NCBI RefSeq assembly: GCF_036127095.1
Contig: NZ_CP108006.1
Span: forward strand, 5,509,501 to 5,573,500
Direction of reading: 5' to 3'
Origin: Streptomyces sp. NBC_00335
GTDB taxonomy: Bacteria; Actinomycetota; Actinomycetes; Streptomycetales; Streptomycetaceae
Length of the DNA: 64,000 nucleotides
The notes under the pieces were generated by a model. That model had not been told where the DNA came from. It was given only the letters and a program-made list of their open reading frames with translations, and did not search any database. The stretch's first letter is position 1, and each line of letters opens with the position of its first letter. Shown here piece after piece: positions 1-8,407 of this stretch. The position numbers and the translations under genes are program-made.

Positions 1-1
1 C

Positions 2-262
2 TTCTCCACGAAGCTGTTCGTCCGGTGCGACATGCCCGGAGACCTCGCCGAGCCCTCGAAGACGGCATGGCTGTACGCGAACGCCTCGTACGTGGTCAAC
101 ATCTCCCCGACGGAGATCCTCCCGGCCGACATCGACCAAGCGGCCAAGGACCGGCAGACGACGCTCACCTACCTCATGACCCGCCGCGTCACCGAAGCCC
201 TCGGCTGCGAGAACAAGCCGCTGGCGAAGCCCCCCGTGGTGAAGCGGCTGCCTACACCCTGA
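2..262 (+). CDS. C-terminal end of an unrecognised protein (cut by window edge)
   Basis: The reading frame is open from the first bases of the window and ends at a TGA at 260-262, so only the last 86 residues are visible and the true start lies upstream. The internal ATG at 32 is not a convincing start because the frame is coding before it (Phe-Ser-Thr-Lys-Leu-Phe-Val-Arg-Cys-Asp). The tail is basic and proline-rich. I recognise no motif or family. It converges on and overlaps by 11 bases the 3' end of the HATPase gene on the other strand. Confidence 0.6.
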   Translation, partial: FSTKLFVRCDMPGDLAEPSKTAWLYANASYVVNISPTEILPADIDQAAKDRQTTLTYLMTRRVTEALGCENKPLAKPPVVKRLPTP

Positions 263-659
263 CCTCGGCCCAGACCGCCTTGCCGATCCCGTGGAGCCGG
301 GGGCACTGCCCCCACCGCTCGGCCAGGGCCGCGACGATCGCGAGTCCCCGGCCCCGCTCGTCGGTGTCCGCCACCACCTGTGGCGTGAGCTTCACGGCGG
401 GGCCGGCGTCGGCGACCTCCACGCGCAGCAGCCCGCCGTAGCGGGCGAGCCGGATGCCGAGGTCCCGGCCCTGCGGAGCATGCGAGTGCCGTACGGCGTT
501 GGTGACCAGCTCGGAGAGCAGCAGCTCCGCCGCCTCGGCGGGTGTCGTTCCGATGCCCCACGCGGTGGCCTGCTCGCGCAGCAGCGCGCGGGCCCGGCTG
601 GGAGCGCGGGTGTTGCGGGGCACAAGCCAGAAGATCTCGCCGGCATGCAGCACTGTCAT
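252..659 (-). CDS. HATPase_c_2 ATP-binding protein (anti-sigma/RsbW-like)
   Basis: A stand-alone 135-residue GHKL-type ATP-binding domain of the class abundant in Streptomyces, related to anti-sigma kinases such as RsbW. The N box is visible as ELLLSELVTNAVRHS (about residues 45-59), followed by VEVADAGP (G1 region) and ERGRGLAIVAALAERWG (G2 region). There is no sensor or histidine-phosphoacceptor domain, so it is a single-domain kinase or anti-sigma-like regulator. The start ATG is preceded on its strand by GAGAGG, which forms part of the palindrome at 669-678. The gene is divergent from the GntR gene at 823. That pairing is common in streptomycetes; the partner protein is unknown. Confidence 0.85.
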   Translation of the reverse strand: MTVLHAGEIFWLVPRNTRAPSRARALLREQATAWGIGTTPAEAAELLLSELVTNAVRHSHAPQGRDLGIRLARYGGLLRVEVADAGPAVKLTPQVVADTDERGRGLAIVAALAERWGQCPRLHGIGKAVWAEVRV

Positions 660-668
660 GGCGTCGCC

Positions 669-806
669 TCTCTAGAGATGCCCGATTAGTGAAGCGTTCA
701 GTTGTGGGCCGGTCAAGCTTTCTCTAGAGATGTGTCCCGCTCGGTCTCAGGATGGACGAGCTTGTCGTCACTCCGTCCCCATGGGGTGCCTAGGATGACT
801 AGAGAT
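669..806. promoter_or_regulatory. Three CTAGAGA boxes between the HATPase and GntR genes
   Basis: The 10-base palindrome TCTCTAGAGA occurs exactly at 669-678 and again at 721-730. A third, partial copy (ACTAGAGAT) lies at 798-806. The first overlaps the ribosome site of the leftward HATPase gene and the third lies in the leader of the rightward GntR gene, just before its GGAGG. A possible -10 hexamer for the GntR gene, TAGGAT, is at 791-796. Palindromes of this size suit a GntR dimer, so the simplest reading is autoregulation of the divergent pair. This is inferred from position and symmetry only. Confidence 0.6.
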
Positions 807-822
807 GATCAGGGAGGACCGC

Positions 823-1584
823 ATGCCGAGTGACGGCGCCGTACGCCAGCCCAAGTACAAGCGCATCGCCGCCGCCCTGAAGGACGCCATCGCATCGGGC
901 GAGTACGGGCCGGGTGACCGGCTGCCCGGGGAGAACGACCTCATGGCCTCCTACGGCGTGGCCCGGATGACGGCTCGGCAGGCGCTCGGGGTGCTCCAGT
1001 CCGAGGGGCTGACCGAAGCGCGCAAGGGCGCCGGGGTCTTCGTCCGGACGTTCCGGCTCATCCGGCGGCGGGGGATTCAGCGTCTGGCCACTGGCGTGTG
1101 GGGCGAGGGGCGTTCCATCTGGGACGCCGATACCGAGGACCGGGACCCCGTCGTCGAGTTCATCGGGGTCACTGCGGAACCAGTGCCCGATGCCGTAGCC
1201 GCCGTGCTCGGTCTCGCCGAAGGCTCGCTCGGCTGCGTCCGGCGCCGCAGGTTCCTGCTCGACGGGAAGGCCGTCATGTTCGCGACCTCCTACCTCGACG
1301 CCGCCCTCGTCGCCGGTACGCCCATCACCGAGCCCGACACCGGCCCCGGCGGGATCTACGCACGCCTCGCCGAGCTCGGCCACAAGCCCGCGCGGTTCCG
1401 CGAGGAGGTCCGCTCGCGGATGCCCGGCGCCGAGGAGGCCGCGAGCCTCGGGCTGGCCGCCGGGACGCCCGTCGTGCTGGTCGTCCGTACCGCCTTCGAC
1501 CCCGACGGCCGGGTGGTCGAGGTCAACGAGATGGTCCTCGACTCCGCCGCCTACGTACTGGAGTACGAGTTCGACGCCCCGTAG
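823..1584 (+). CDS. GntR family transcriptional regulator, HutC/UTRA type
   Basis: A 253-residue regulator with an N-terminal GntR winged helix (PKYKRIAAALKDAI, then GDRLPGENDLMASYGVARMTARQAL at about residues 12-60) and a C-terminal UTRA ligand-binding domain (about 85-250) ending in NEMVLDSAAYVLEYEF, characteristic of the HutC subfamily. Such proteins usually bind a small effector and repress a nearby promoter. I chose ATG 823 rather than ATG 805 because GGAGG at 813-817 is correctly spaced for it and because 805 lies inside a CTAGAGA box. Likely targets are its own promoter and the divergent HATPase gene. The effector cannot be told from the sequence. Confidence 0.88.
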   Translation: MPSDGAVRQPKYKRIAAALKDAIASGEYGPGDRLPGENDLMASYGVARMTARQALGVLQSEGLTEARKGAGVFVRTFRLIRRRGIQRLATGVWGEGRSIWDADTEDRDPVVEFIGVTAEPVPDAVAAVLGLAEGSLGCVRRRRFLLDGKAVMFATSYLDAALVAGTPITEPDTGPGGIYARLAELGHKPARFREEVRSRMPGAEEAASLGLAAGTPVVLVVRTAFDPDGRVVEVNEMVLDSAAYVLEYEFDAP

Positions 1585-1720
1585 GGCTCCGCCCGCCCCC
1601 GTAGGCCCAGCACCGCGCGCGGAACCCGCGCAACCCAGTTCGAATTGTTGCGGCGGGATGAAATCCGCCGGTCGGAGCGTTGGCGCTTCCGGTAGGGCAG
1701 GACGAACGGGGAGGCAGTAC

Positions 1721-4700
1721 GTGGCTACGGCGACGGCGGAATCGGCGGCTGGAAGCAAACAGGGGTGGGGGAGGCGGCTCGCCGCCTACACCTGGCGGTA
1801 CAAGGCCAATGTGCTGCTGGCCCTCGGATCCTCGCTCGGCGGCATGGCCGTCATGGCGCTCGTGCCGCTCGTCACCAAGGTGATCCTCGACGACGTCATC
1901 GGCGACCGGAGCAAGCCCATGACGCCCTGGGCGCTGATGCTCATAGGCGCCGCGCTCCTCGTGTACGTGCTGACCTACATCCGCAGGTACTACGGCGGGC
2001 GGCTCGCCCTCGACGTGCAGCACGACCTGCGCACCGACATGTACGACACCATCGCCCGGCTCGACGGCCGCCGCCAGGACGAGCTGTCCACCGGGCAGGT
2101 CGTGGGGCGGGCGACCACCGACCTCCAGCTGATCCAAGGGCTGCTCTTCATGCTGCCCATGACCATCGGCAACTTCCTGCTCTTCGGGATATCCCTCGGG
2201 ATCATGCTGTGGCTCTCGCCGCTGCTGACCGTCGTCGCACTGCTCATGGCCCCCGCCCTCTGGTTCATCGCCAAGCGCAGCCGCAAGAAGCTCTTCCCCG
2301 CCACCTGGTACGCCCAGAGCCAGGCCGCCGCCGTCGCCACCGTCGTCGACGGGGCCGTCACCGGGGTCCGCGTCGTCAAGGGCTTCGGCCAGGAGGAGCA
2401 GGAGACCGGCAAGCTCCGCGACGCCGGGCGCCGGCTGTTCGCCGGGCGGATGCGCGGGATCCGGATGAACTCCCGCTACACCCCGGCGCTGCAGGCCGTA
2501 CCGGCCCTCGCCCAGGTCGCCATGCTGGCCCTCGGCGGCTGGATGGCCACCAAGGGGCAGGTCACCATTGGTACCTTCGTCGCCTTCTCCACCTACCTCG
2601 CCCAGCTCGTCGGCCCCGTCCGCATGCTCGCCATGGTCCTCACCGTCGGCCAGCAGGCCCGCGCCGGCGCGGAGCGGGTCTTCGAGCTCATCGACACCGA
2701 GCCGGTGATCCAGGAGGGGACGAAGGAGTTCCCCGCGGACGCGTCCGCCACCGTCGAGTTCGACGACGTGCGCTTCGGGTACGACCCCGAGCGGCCCGTG
2801 CTCGACGGGTTCAGCCTGTCGATCGCCGAGGGGGAGACCGTCGCCCTCGTCGGTTCCTCGGGCAGCGGGAAGTCCACCGTTTCGCTGCTGCTGCCGCGCT
2901 TCTACGACGCCGACCGCGGTGCCGTCCGCGTCGGCGGCCACGACGTGCGCGAGCTGACCTACGACTCCCTGCGCGATGCCATCGGGCTCGTGCCCGAGGA
3001 CTCCTTCCTCTTCTCCGACACCATCCGCGCCAACGTCGCCTACGGACACCCCGGCGCCACGGACGAACAGGTCCGCGCCGCCGCCCGCGCCGCCCAGGCC
3101 GAAGGGTTCATCGAAGCCCTCCCCGCCGGGTACGACACCAAGGTCGGCGAGCAGGGCCTGACCCTCTCCGGCGGCCAGCGCCAGCGCATCGCGCTCGCCC
3201 GCGCCATCCTCACCGACCCCCGCCTGCTGCTCCTCGACGACGCCACCTCCGCCGTCGACGCCCGCGTCGAGCACGAGATCCACGAGGCGCTGCGCGCCGT
3301 CATGGCGGGCCGCACCACCCTGCTCATCGCCCACCGCCGCTCCACGCTCGCGCTCGCCGACCGGATCGCCGTACTGGACCACGGGCGGCTCTCCGACGTC
3401 GGTACGCACGAGGAGCTGGAGCGCCGCTCCGCCCTGTACCGGCGGCTGCTCACCGACCCGGACGCGCTGGGCGCGGGCTCCCCGCGGACGCCCGAGGCGC
3501 CGGCGATGGAGGAGTTCGAGCGGGACATCGAGCGGGGCATCGAGCTCGAAGCCGAGATCGACTCCGAGCCGGTCAACGCCAAGCGCCGGGTGGCCGGCGG
3601 GATCACCCCCGAGCTCTGGCAGCGCCAGGAGGAGGCGGACGAGAAGACCACCGCCCCCGCGGGGATGTCCGCCACCCCCGAACTGCTCGCGCAGGTGGCC
3701 GCGCTGCCGCCCGCCGACGACACCCCCGACGTGGACGAGACCCGCGCCGAGTCCGCCGAGGACAGCTACAACCTCGGCCGCCTGCTGCGCGGCTTCTGGG
3801 CCCCGCTCGCGATATCCCTCGGCCTGGTCGCCCTCGACGCCGGCTCCGGACTGCTCCTGCCCATCCTGATCCGGCACGGCATCGACCAGGGCGTCGAAGC
3901 GGCCGCCCTCGGCGCCGTCTGGGCGGCGTCCCTCCTCGCGCTCGGCGTGGTCCTGGCCCAGTGGGCCGCACAGTTCGCCGAGACCCGGATGACCGGCCGC
4001 ACCGGTGAGCGCGTGCTCTACGCCCTGCGCGTCAAGATCTTCGCCCAGCTCCAGCGCCTCGGCCTCGACTACTACGAGCGCGAGCTGACCGGCAAGATCA
4101 TGACCCGGATGACCACCGACGTGGACGCCCTGTCGAGCTTCCTGCAGACCGGGCTCGTCACCGCCGTCGTCTCCCTCCTCACCTTCTTCGGCATCCTGGT
4201 CGCCCTCCTGATCCTGGACGTGGAGCTGGCGCTGATCGTCTTCGCCACGCTGCCCGTGCTGATCATCGGCACCGTCTTCTTCCGCCGGAAGTCCGTGGCC
4301 GCCTACGAGCTCGCCCGCGACCGGGTCGGGCTGGTCAACGCCGACCTCCAGGAGTCCGTGGCCGGACTGCGCATCGTCCAGGCCTTCCGCCGCCAGCGCG
4401 CCGGCGCCGTCCGGTTCGCCGAGCGCAGCGACTCGTACCGCGAGGCCCGGGTCCGCGGCCAGTGGCTGATATCCGTCTACTTCCCCTTCGTGCAGCTGCT
4501 GTCCTCGGGGGCCGCTGCCGCCGTACTGATCGTCGGCGCCGGGCGGGTGGAGGCTGGCACGCTCACCACCGGCGCGCTGGTCGCGTACCTGCTCTACATC
4601 GACCTGTTCTTCGCCCCCGTGCAGCAGCTCTCCCAGGTCTTCGACGGCTACCAGCAGGCCACCGTCTCCCTCGGCCGGATCCAGGGCCTGCTGCGCGAGC

Positions 4701-5515
4701 CCACCAGCACCCCCCGCCCGGCCGACCCCCGCCCGGTCCCCGAGCTGCGCGGCGACATCGCCTTCGAGGGAGTCGGCTTCTCGTACGGCACGGCCGAGGA
4801 GCGCGGGGAGAAGGAACCGGCTCTCACCGGGATCAGCCTGCGCATCCCCGCCGGGCAGACCGTCGCCTTCGTCGGCGAGACCGGAGCCGGCAAGTCCACG
4901 CTGGTCAAGATGGTCGCCCGGTTCTACGATCCGACCTCCGGCCGGGTCACCGCCGACGGGGTGGACCTGCGCGAGCTGGACCTGACCGGCTACCGACACC
5001 GCCTCGGCGTCGTCCCCCAGGAGCCGTACCTCTTCCCGGGGACCGTCCGCGACGCCATCGCCTACGGGCGGCCCGAGGCGAGCGACGCCCAGGTGGAGGC
5101 CGCCGCCCGCGCGGTCGGCGCCCACGCCATGATCGCCACGCTGGACGGCGGCTACCTGCACACCGTCACCGAGCGCGGCCGCAACCTCTCCGCCGGCCAG
5201 CGCCAGCTGATCGCGCTGGCCCGCGCCGAGCTCGTCGACCCCGACGTCCTGCTGCTCGACGAGGCCACCGCCGCCCTCGACCTGGCCACCGAGGCCCTGG
5301 TCAACCAGGCCACCGACCGGCTCGCGGGCAAGCGCACCACCCTGGTCGTGGCGCACCGGCTGACCACGGCCGCGCGCGCCGACCGGGTCGTGGTCATGGA
5401 CCGCGGCCGGGTCGCGGAGGACGGCACCCACGCCGAACTCCTGGCCCGCGGCGGCCGGTACGCCGAGCTGTGGCGCACCTTCGCGGGCGAGGACGAGCCG
5501 GCCGCCGCGGCGTAG
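1721..5515 (+). CDS. Fused heterodimer-type ABC exporter (TMD-NBD-TMD-NBD)
   Basis: A 1264-residue protein carrying two complete ABC exporter halves, probably a lipid, drug or peptide exporter in the cytoplasmic membrane. NBD1 has Walker A GSSGSGKS (about residue 377), signature LSGGQRQR (481) and Walker B LLLLDDATSAVD (502). NBD2 has GETGAGKS (1051), LSAGQRQL (1156) and LLLLDEATAALD (1177). NBD1 has Asp in place of the catalytic Glu and NBD2 has an altered signature, so one nucleotide site should be degenerate, as in heterodimeric exporters. An acidic linker of roughly 80 residues joins the halves. GTG 1721 has GGGGAGG seven bases upstream; the ATG at 1658 has no such site. Confidence 0.92.
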   Translation: MATATAESAAGSKQGWGRRLAAYTWRYKANVLLALGSSLGGMAVMALVPLVTKVILDDVIGDRSKPMTPWALMLIGAALLVYVLTYIRRYYGGRLALDVQHDLRTDMYDTIARLDGRRQDELSTGQVVGRATTDLQLIQGLLFMLPMTIGNFLLFGISLGIMLWLSPLLTVVALLMAPALWFIAKRSRKKLFPATWYAQSQAAAVATVVDGAVTGVRVVKGFGQEEQETGKLRDAGRRLFAGRMRGIRMNSRYTPALQAVPALAQVAMLALGGWMATKGQVTIGTFVAFSTYLAQLVGPVRMLAMVLTVGQQARAGAERVFELIDTEPVIQEGTKEFPADASATVEFDDVRFGYDPERPVLDGFSLSIAEGETVALVGSSGSGKSTVSLLLPRFYDADRGAVRVGGHDVRELTYDSLRDAIGLVPEDSFLFSDTIRANVAYGHPGATDEQVRAAARAAQAEGFIEALPAGYDTKVGEQGLTLSGGQRQRIALARAILTDPRLLLLDDATSAVDARVEHEIHEALRAVMAGRTTLLIAHRRSTLALADRIAVLDHGRLSDVGTHEELERRSALYRRLLTDPDALGAGSPRTPEAPAMEEFERDIERGIELEAEIDSEPVNAKRRVAGGITPELWQRQEEADEKTTAPAGMSATPELLAQVAALPPADDTPDVDETRAESAEDSYNLGRLLRGFWAPLAISLGLVALDAGSGLLLPILIRHGIDQGVEAAALGAVWAASLLALGVVLAQWAAQFAETRMTGRTGERVLYALRVKIFAQLQRLGLDYYERELTGKIMTRMTTDVDALSSFLQTGLVTAVVSLLTFFGILVALLILDVELALIVFATLPVLIIGTVFFRRKSVAAYELARDRVGLVNADLQESVAGLRIVQAFRRQRAGAVRFAERSDSYREARVRGQWLISVYFPFVQLLSSGAAAAVLIVGAGRVEAGTLTTGALVAYLLYIDLFFAPVQQLSQVFDGYQQATVSLGRIQGLLREPTSTPRPADPRPVPELRGDIAFEGVGFSYGTAEERGEKEPALTGISLRIPAGQTVAFVGETGAGKSTLVKMVARFYDPTSGRVTADGVDLRELDLTGYRHRLGVVPQEPYLFPGTVRDAIAYGRPEASDAQVEAAARAVGAHAMIATLDGGYLHTVTERGRNLSAGQRQLIALARAELVDPDVLLLDEATAALDLATEALVNQATDRLAGKRTTLVVAHRLTTAARADRVVVMDRGRVAEDGTHAELLARGGRYAELWRTFAGEDEPAAAA

Positions 5516-5553
5516 CGGAGCCGGGGCGAGGGGCCAGGAGCCAGGAGCCAGGG

Positions 5554-6108
5554 CTAGAGCTCGCCGAAGAGCAGGTTGCCCGGGGCGTCCTCCTCGGTGC
5601 CGGTGTAGTACTCCCGCACCGCGCCGAGGAGTTCGTCCACGGACAGGAACCCGTCGTGGTCGGCGTCGATCCGGGCGAAGAGCGCCTCGGTGTCCGCGTG
5701 GCTCAGCTTCGTGTCGAAGGCCGTCTGGGCCTTCTGGAACTCCTCGGGGCTGATCCGGCCGTCGTCGTCCTTGTCGACGACCAGGAGCATCGCGTGCGCC
5801 ATCGGCCGGAAGGACTTGTCGTAGGCCGCGCGGTCGTCCCGGAAGAGGCGGGTCATGCCCTGCTTGTACTCCTCCGGCGTGACCTTCCCGTCCCGGTCCA
5901 TGTCCAGCTCGGTGAAGAGCTCCTGCCAGAAGTCGACCAGCCCGCCCATCACCTGGGTCGCCTTGGGCGAGGTCGCCGGCTCGCCGAGGGCCGACAGCAG
6001 GCGGGAACCGAGCCCGATGATGTCGTGCTCGTCGATCACCTGGTCCTCGTTGACGTCGAGGTGGGCGAAGGCGCGGTCCAGCTTGCGGTCGAGCAGGTCG
6101 TTCGTCAT
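5554..6108 (-). CDS. EF-hand calcium-binding protein (calerythrin-like)
   Basis: A 184-residue soluble protein with four EF-hand loops: DVNEDQVIDEHD near residue 18, DMDRDGKVTPEE near 69, DKDDDGRISPEE near 112 and DADHDGFLSVDE near 147. Loops 2-4 have the canonical Asp at position 1, Gly at position 6 and Glu at position 12. Loop 1 lacks the central Gly and ends in Asp, so it may bind weakly or not at all. This arrangement matches the actinobacterial calerythrin family of calcium buffers or sensors. AAAGG precedes the ATG. It is convergent with the ABC exporter gene and divergent from the aldehyde dehydrogenase-like gene. Confidence 0.9.
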   Translation of the reverse strand: MTNDLLDRKLDRAFAHLDVNEDQVIDEHDIIGLGSRLLSALGEPATSPKATQVMGGLVDFWQELFTELDMDRDGKVTPEEYKQGMTRLFRDDRAAYDKSFRPMAHAMLLVVDKDDDGRISPEEFQKAQTAFDTKLSHADTEALFARIDADHDGFLSVDELLGAVREYYTGTEEDAPGNLLFGEL

Positions 6109-6207
6109 ATCGGTTGCCTTTCACGGCTACGGTACGGGGTCTTTCCCTCACCTAGCGTAATCTCCTGCGTGATCACGAACTCCCGTTATCCCGCTAGGAA
6201 GTTGTGG

Positions 6208-7812
6208 ATGCACTCTTACGAGGTATGGGTCAACGGCGTCGAGGAGCCGGGCACCCGATGGATCTACTGGCCGCGGGTGGGCCGTCTCCTGCGCGAGCCG
6301 TACGAGGTGCTCGGGCTCAAGGCCAGGCTGGAGCGCGGCGAGGACCTGCCGTACGACGACCGGCTGCTGGCGGGGCGCGTGGCCATGTCCACCCCCGAGC
6401 AGGGGCTGCGCGCCCTGGCCGCCGCCCGCGCCGCCCGGCCGGGGTGGGCGGCGATCCCGCTCGCGGACCGGCTGGAGCTGCTGCACGGCGTCCACCGGGC
6501 CGTCGTGGAGCGGCGCGAGGAGCTGACCGGCCTGCTGGTCGCCGAGGGTCACCCCGTACGGCTGGCCGCCTGGGAGCTGGACTCCGTGGCCGCCTCCTTC
6601 CACCCGGACTCCGTCGCCGACTTCGCCGGGCGGCTGCGGGAGCCCGAGCGCACCGCGGCCGGCCGGCGCACCCGCATGGTGCGCAAGCCGGACGGGGTGG
6701 TGTGCCTGAGCCCGCCGCGCAACGCCCCGACCTCCAACTCCTTCTACGGGGCGCTGGCGCTCGCCGCCGGCAACAGCCTGATCGTCAACGCGCCGCCCAC
6801 CGCCCCGCTGGGCGTCGGCTTCGTCTACCGGGAGATCGTGGCCCCGCTCCTGCAACGGCTCGGCGCCCCGCCCGGCACCCTGAACGTGCTCTGCACCCAC
6901 GCCCGCGCCGTGGTGCGCCAGTGGCTGGACAGCCCCGACTGCGACGACCTGGTCTTCTTCGGCGGCTCCGAGCAGGGGCTCAAGCTGGAGCGGGAGTGCG
7001 TGGCCGCGGGGAAGAAGCCCGTACTCGAACTGTCGGGCAACGACGGGGTGCTGGTGTGGCACGACGCCGAGGCCGATCTCGCCGCGCGGGCCCTGTGCGA
7101 GCGGTACTACGGCTCCGGGCAGATCTGCATGACCCCGAAGTTCGCCATCGTCCACCCCGAGGTGGCCGACCGGCTGCTGAAGGAACTGGTGGAGCAGGTG
7201 GGGCAGATCCGGCCCGGACCGCCGGAGGATCCGCGCACGGTGCTGAGTCCGGTGGTCAAGCGGGCGGAGTTCACCGAGGTGCTCGGCGAGGTGCTGGCGG
7301 CCGGCGGGGAGCTTCTGTGCGGCGGGGAGTTCGTGGACGTGGACGACGAGCCCTCGGCGTCGGGACCCTTCATCCGCCCGGCGGTCGTCCGGGTGGACGG
7401 GCTGGCCCAGGCGGCCCGGCTGCGCGCCTTCCGCGAGGAGACCTTCTTCCCGCTGCTGTGCGTGGTCGTGCCCGAGGCGCCGTTCCGGCTGGAGGAGGCC
7501 ATCGCCTTCCTCAACGCCAACCGCTACGGCCTGCGCAACTCCCTGTGGACCCAGGACGAGCGGGTCGTCGAGCGGTTCTGCGAGGAGGTGGTCAACGGCG
7601 GCATGCTCAAGGTCAACGACTCGCACATCGGCTGCCTGCCGGGGATCCCGTACAACGGCGGCACGGGAGCGACGGGCGGGATCTTCGGCGAGGCCAACCT
7701 GCCCGCCGTGCGCACCACCCACCTCCAGTCGATCGCCGTCGCCACCCTGGTCCGGCCGCGCGAGTCGGTCTTCGACCACGGTGCGGCGTACGGGGCAGGC
7801 CCTACGCCATGA
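6208..7812 (+). CDS. Aldehyde dehydrogenase superfamily protein
   Basis: A 534-residue NAD(P)-dependent aldehyde dehydrogenase-fold protein. The likely catalytic cysteine is in YYGSGQICMTPKF (about residue 308). A glutamate in the general-base region is in VLELSGNDG (about 273), where most families have LELGGK. FFGGSEQG corresponds to the nucleotide-binding turn. The C terminus has the usual NGGMLKVND and GGIFGE segments. The first 80 residues are longer than in typical members and match nothing I recognise. ATG 6208 follows AGGAAG with six bases between. No neighbour points to a substrate. Confidence 0.8.
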   Translation: MHSYEVWVNGVEEPGTRWIYWPRVGRLLREPYEVLGLKARLERGEDLPYDDRLLAGRVAMSTPEQGLRALAAARAARPGWAAIPLADRLELLHGVHRAVVERREELTGLLVAEGHPVRLAAWELDSVAASFHPDSVADFAGRLREPERTAAGRRTRMVRKPDGVVCLSPPRNAPTSNSFYGALALAAGNSLIVNAPPTAPLGVGFVYREIVAPLLQRLGAPPGTLNVLCTHARAVVRQWLDSPDCDDLVFFGGSEQGLKLERECVAAGKKPVLELSGNDGVLVWHDAEADLAARALCERYYGSGQICMTPKFAIVHPEVADRLLKELVEQVGQIRPGPPEDPRTVLSPVVKRAEFTEVLGEVLAAGGELLCGGEFVDVDDEPSASGPFIRPAVVRVDGLAQAARLRAFREETFFPLLCVVVPEAPFRLEEAIAFLNANRYGLRNSLWTQDERVVERFCEEVVNGGMLKVNDSHIGCLPGIPYNGGTGATGGIFGEANLPAVRTTHLQSIAVATLVRPRESVFDHGAAYGAGPTP

Positions 7813-7874
7813 CCGGCCGGGCGGGCTCCACGGGCTGAGTGCTTGTTCCACGCAACCAATCGAGGGGGTCGGGC

Positions 7875-7907
7875 GTCGTACGAACGTACGCACGTTGTAC
7901 GTACGAC
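7875..7907. promoter_or_regulatory. Nested inverted repeat before a secreted-protein gene
   Basis: GTCGTACG at 7875-7882 is the exact reverse complement of CGTACGAC at 7900-7907, and AACGT/ACGTT form a second inner pair. The dyad ends 14 bases before the GTG start at 7922. It could be an operator or a leader stem-loop controlling translation. There is no U-run, so it is not an obvious terminator for the upstream gene. Confidence 0.5.
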
Positions 7908-7921
7908 CGATGGGGGACAGG

Positions 7922-8323
7922 GTGTTGAAGGCGCGGAACCGGCACGGGCGATGGGCGGCCCGCGCGGTGGTGGTCACGGTGACGCTGTGGCTGGGCGCGG
8001 CCGGGCTGCTCACGGCGCAGCCGGCGCATGCGGCGACCGGCGGGTGCGCGGGGAACCTGGTGCGGACGCTGCCGTTCTCCACGGGTGAGGTGCGCGTGTA
8101 CAAGACCCGCGACCGGGCCTGCGCGGTGGCCGTCGCCCGCGCGCCCGGTCAGCGGCGGTCGATGTCGGTGAGCATCCAGCCGCGCGGCGGCTACCCGGTG
8201 CGCGACGCGGGGCAATTCACCCGGTACGCCGGACCCGTCAGCGTCCACGCGATCAACCGCTGCGTGTATGTAAAGGGGAGCGTGGGGTCCGGATCCGTGG
8301 ATTCCGGCTGGATCCTGTGCTGA
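7922..8323 (+). CDS. Small secreted protein, possibly spore-associated-protein-like
   Basis: A 133-residue precursor. A basic N terminus (KARNRHGRWAAR) and a hydrophobic stretch are followed by an AHA-A-type signal-peptidase site near residue 38. The mature part has four cysteines, near its start, middle and end, and ends in SGWILC, resembling short streptomycete secreted proteins such as the spore-associated SpaA type. That likeness is weak and the function is unknown. I prefer GTG 7922, which has GGGGGACA just upstream, over ATG 7910, which has no ribosome site. Confidence 0.62.
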   Translation: MLKARNRHGRWAARAVVVTVTLWLGAAGLLTAQPAHAATGGCAGNLVRTLPFSTGEVRVYKTRDRACAVAVARAPGQRRSMSVSIQPRGGYPVRDAGQFTRYAGPVSVHAINRCVYVKGSVGSGSVDSGWILC

Positions 8324-8407
8324 GGGAGCGGCCCAACTAGGTCTGTTCAGTCATGTGTTCCCCCGGCTAGGTTCACGGCGACCGATGTGAACTCATGGGG
8401 AGTGTGA

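Noticed and set aside
1523..6151. A 1542-codon open frame on the minus strand opposite the ABC exporter
   Set aside because: It is a by-product of third-position GC: the composition is Gly/Arg/Asp-rich with no motif, and the plus strand encodes a complete ABC exporter.
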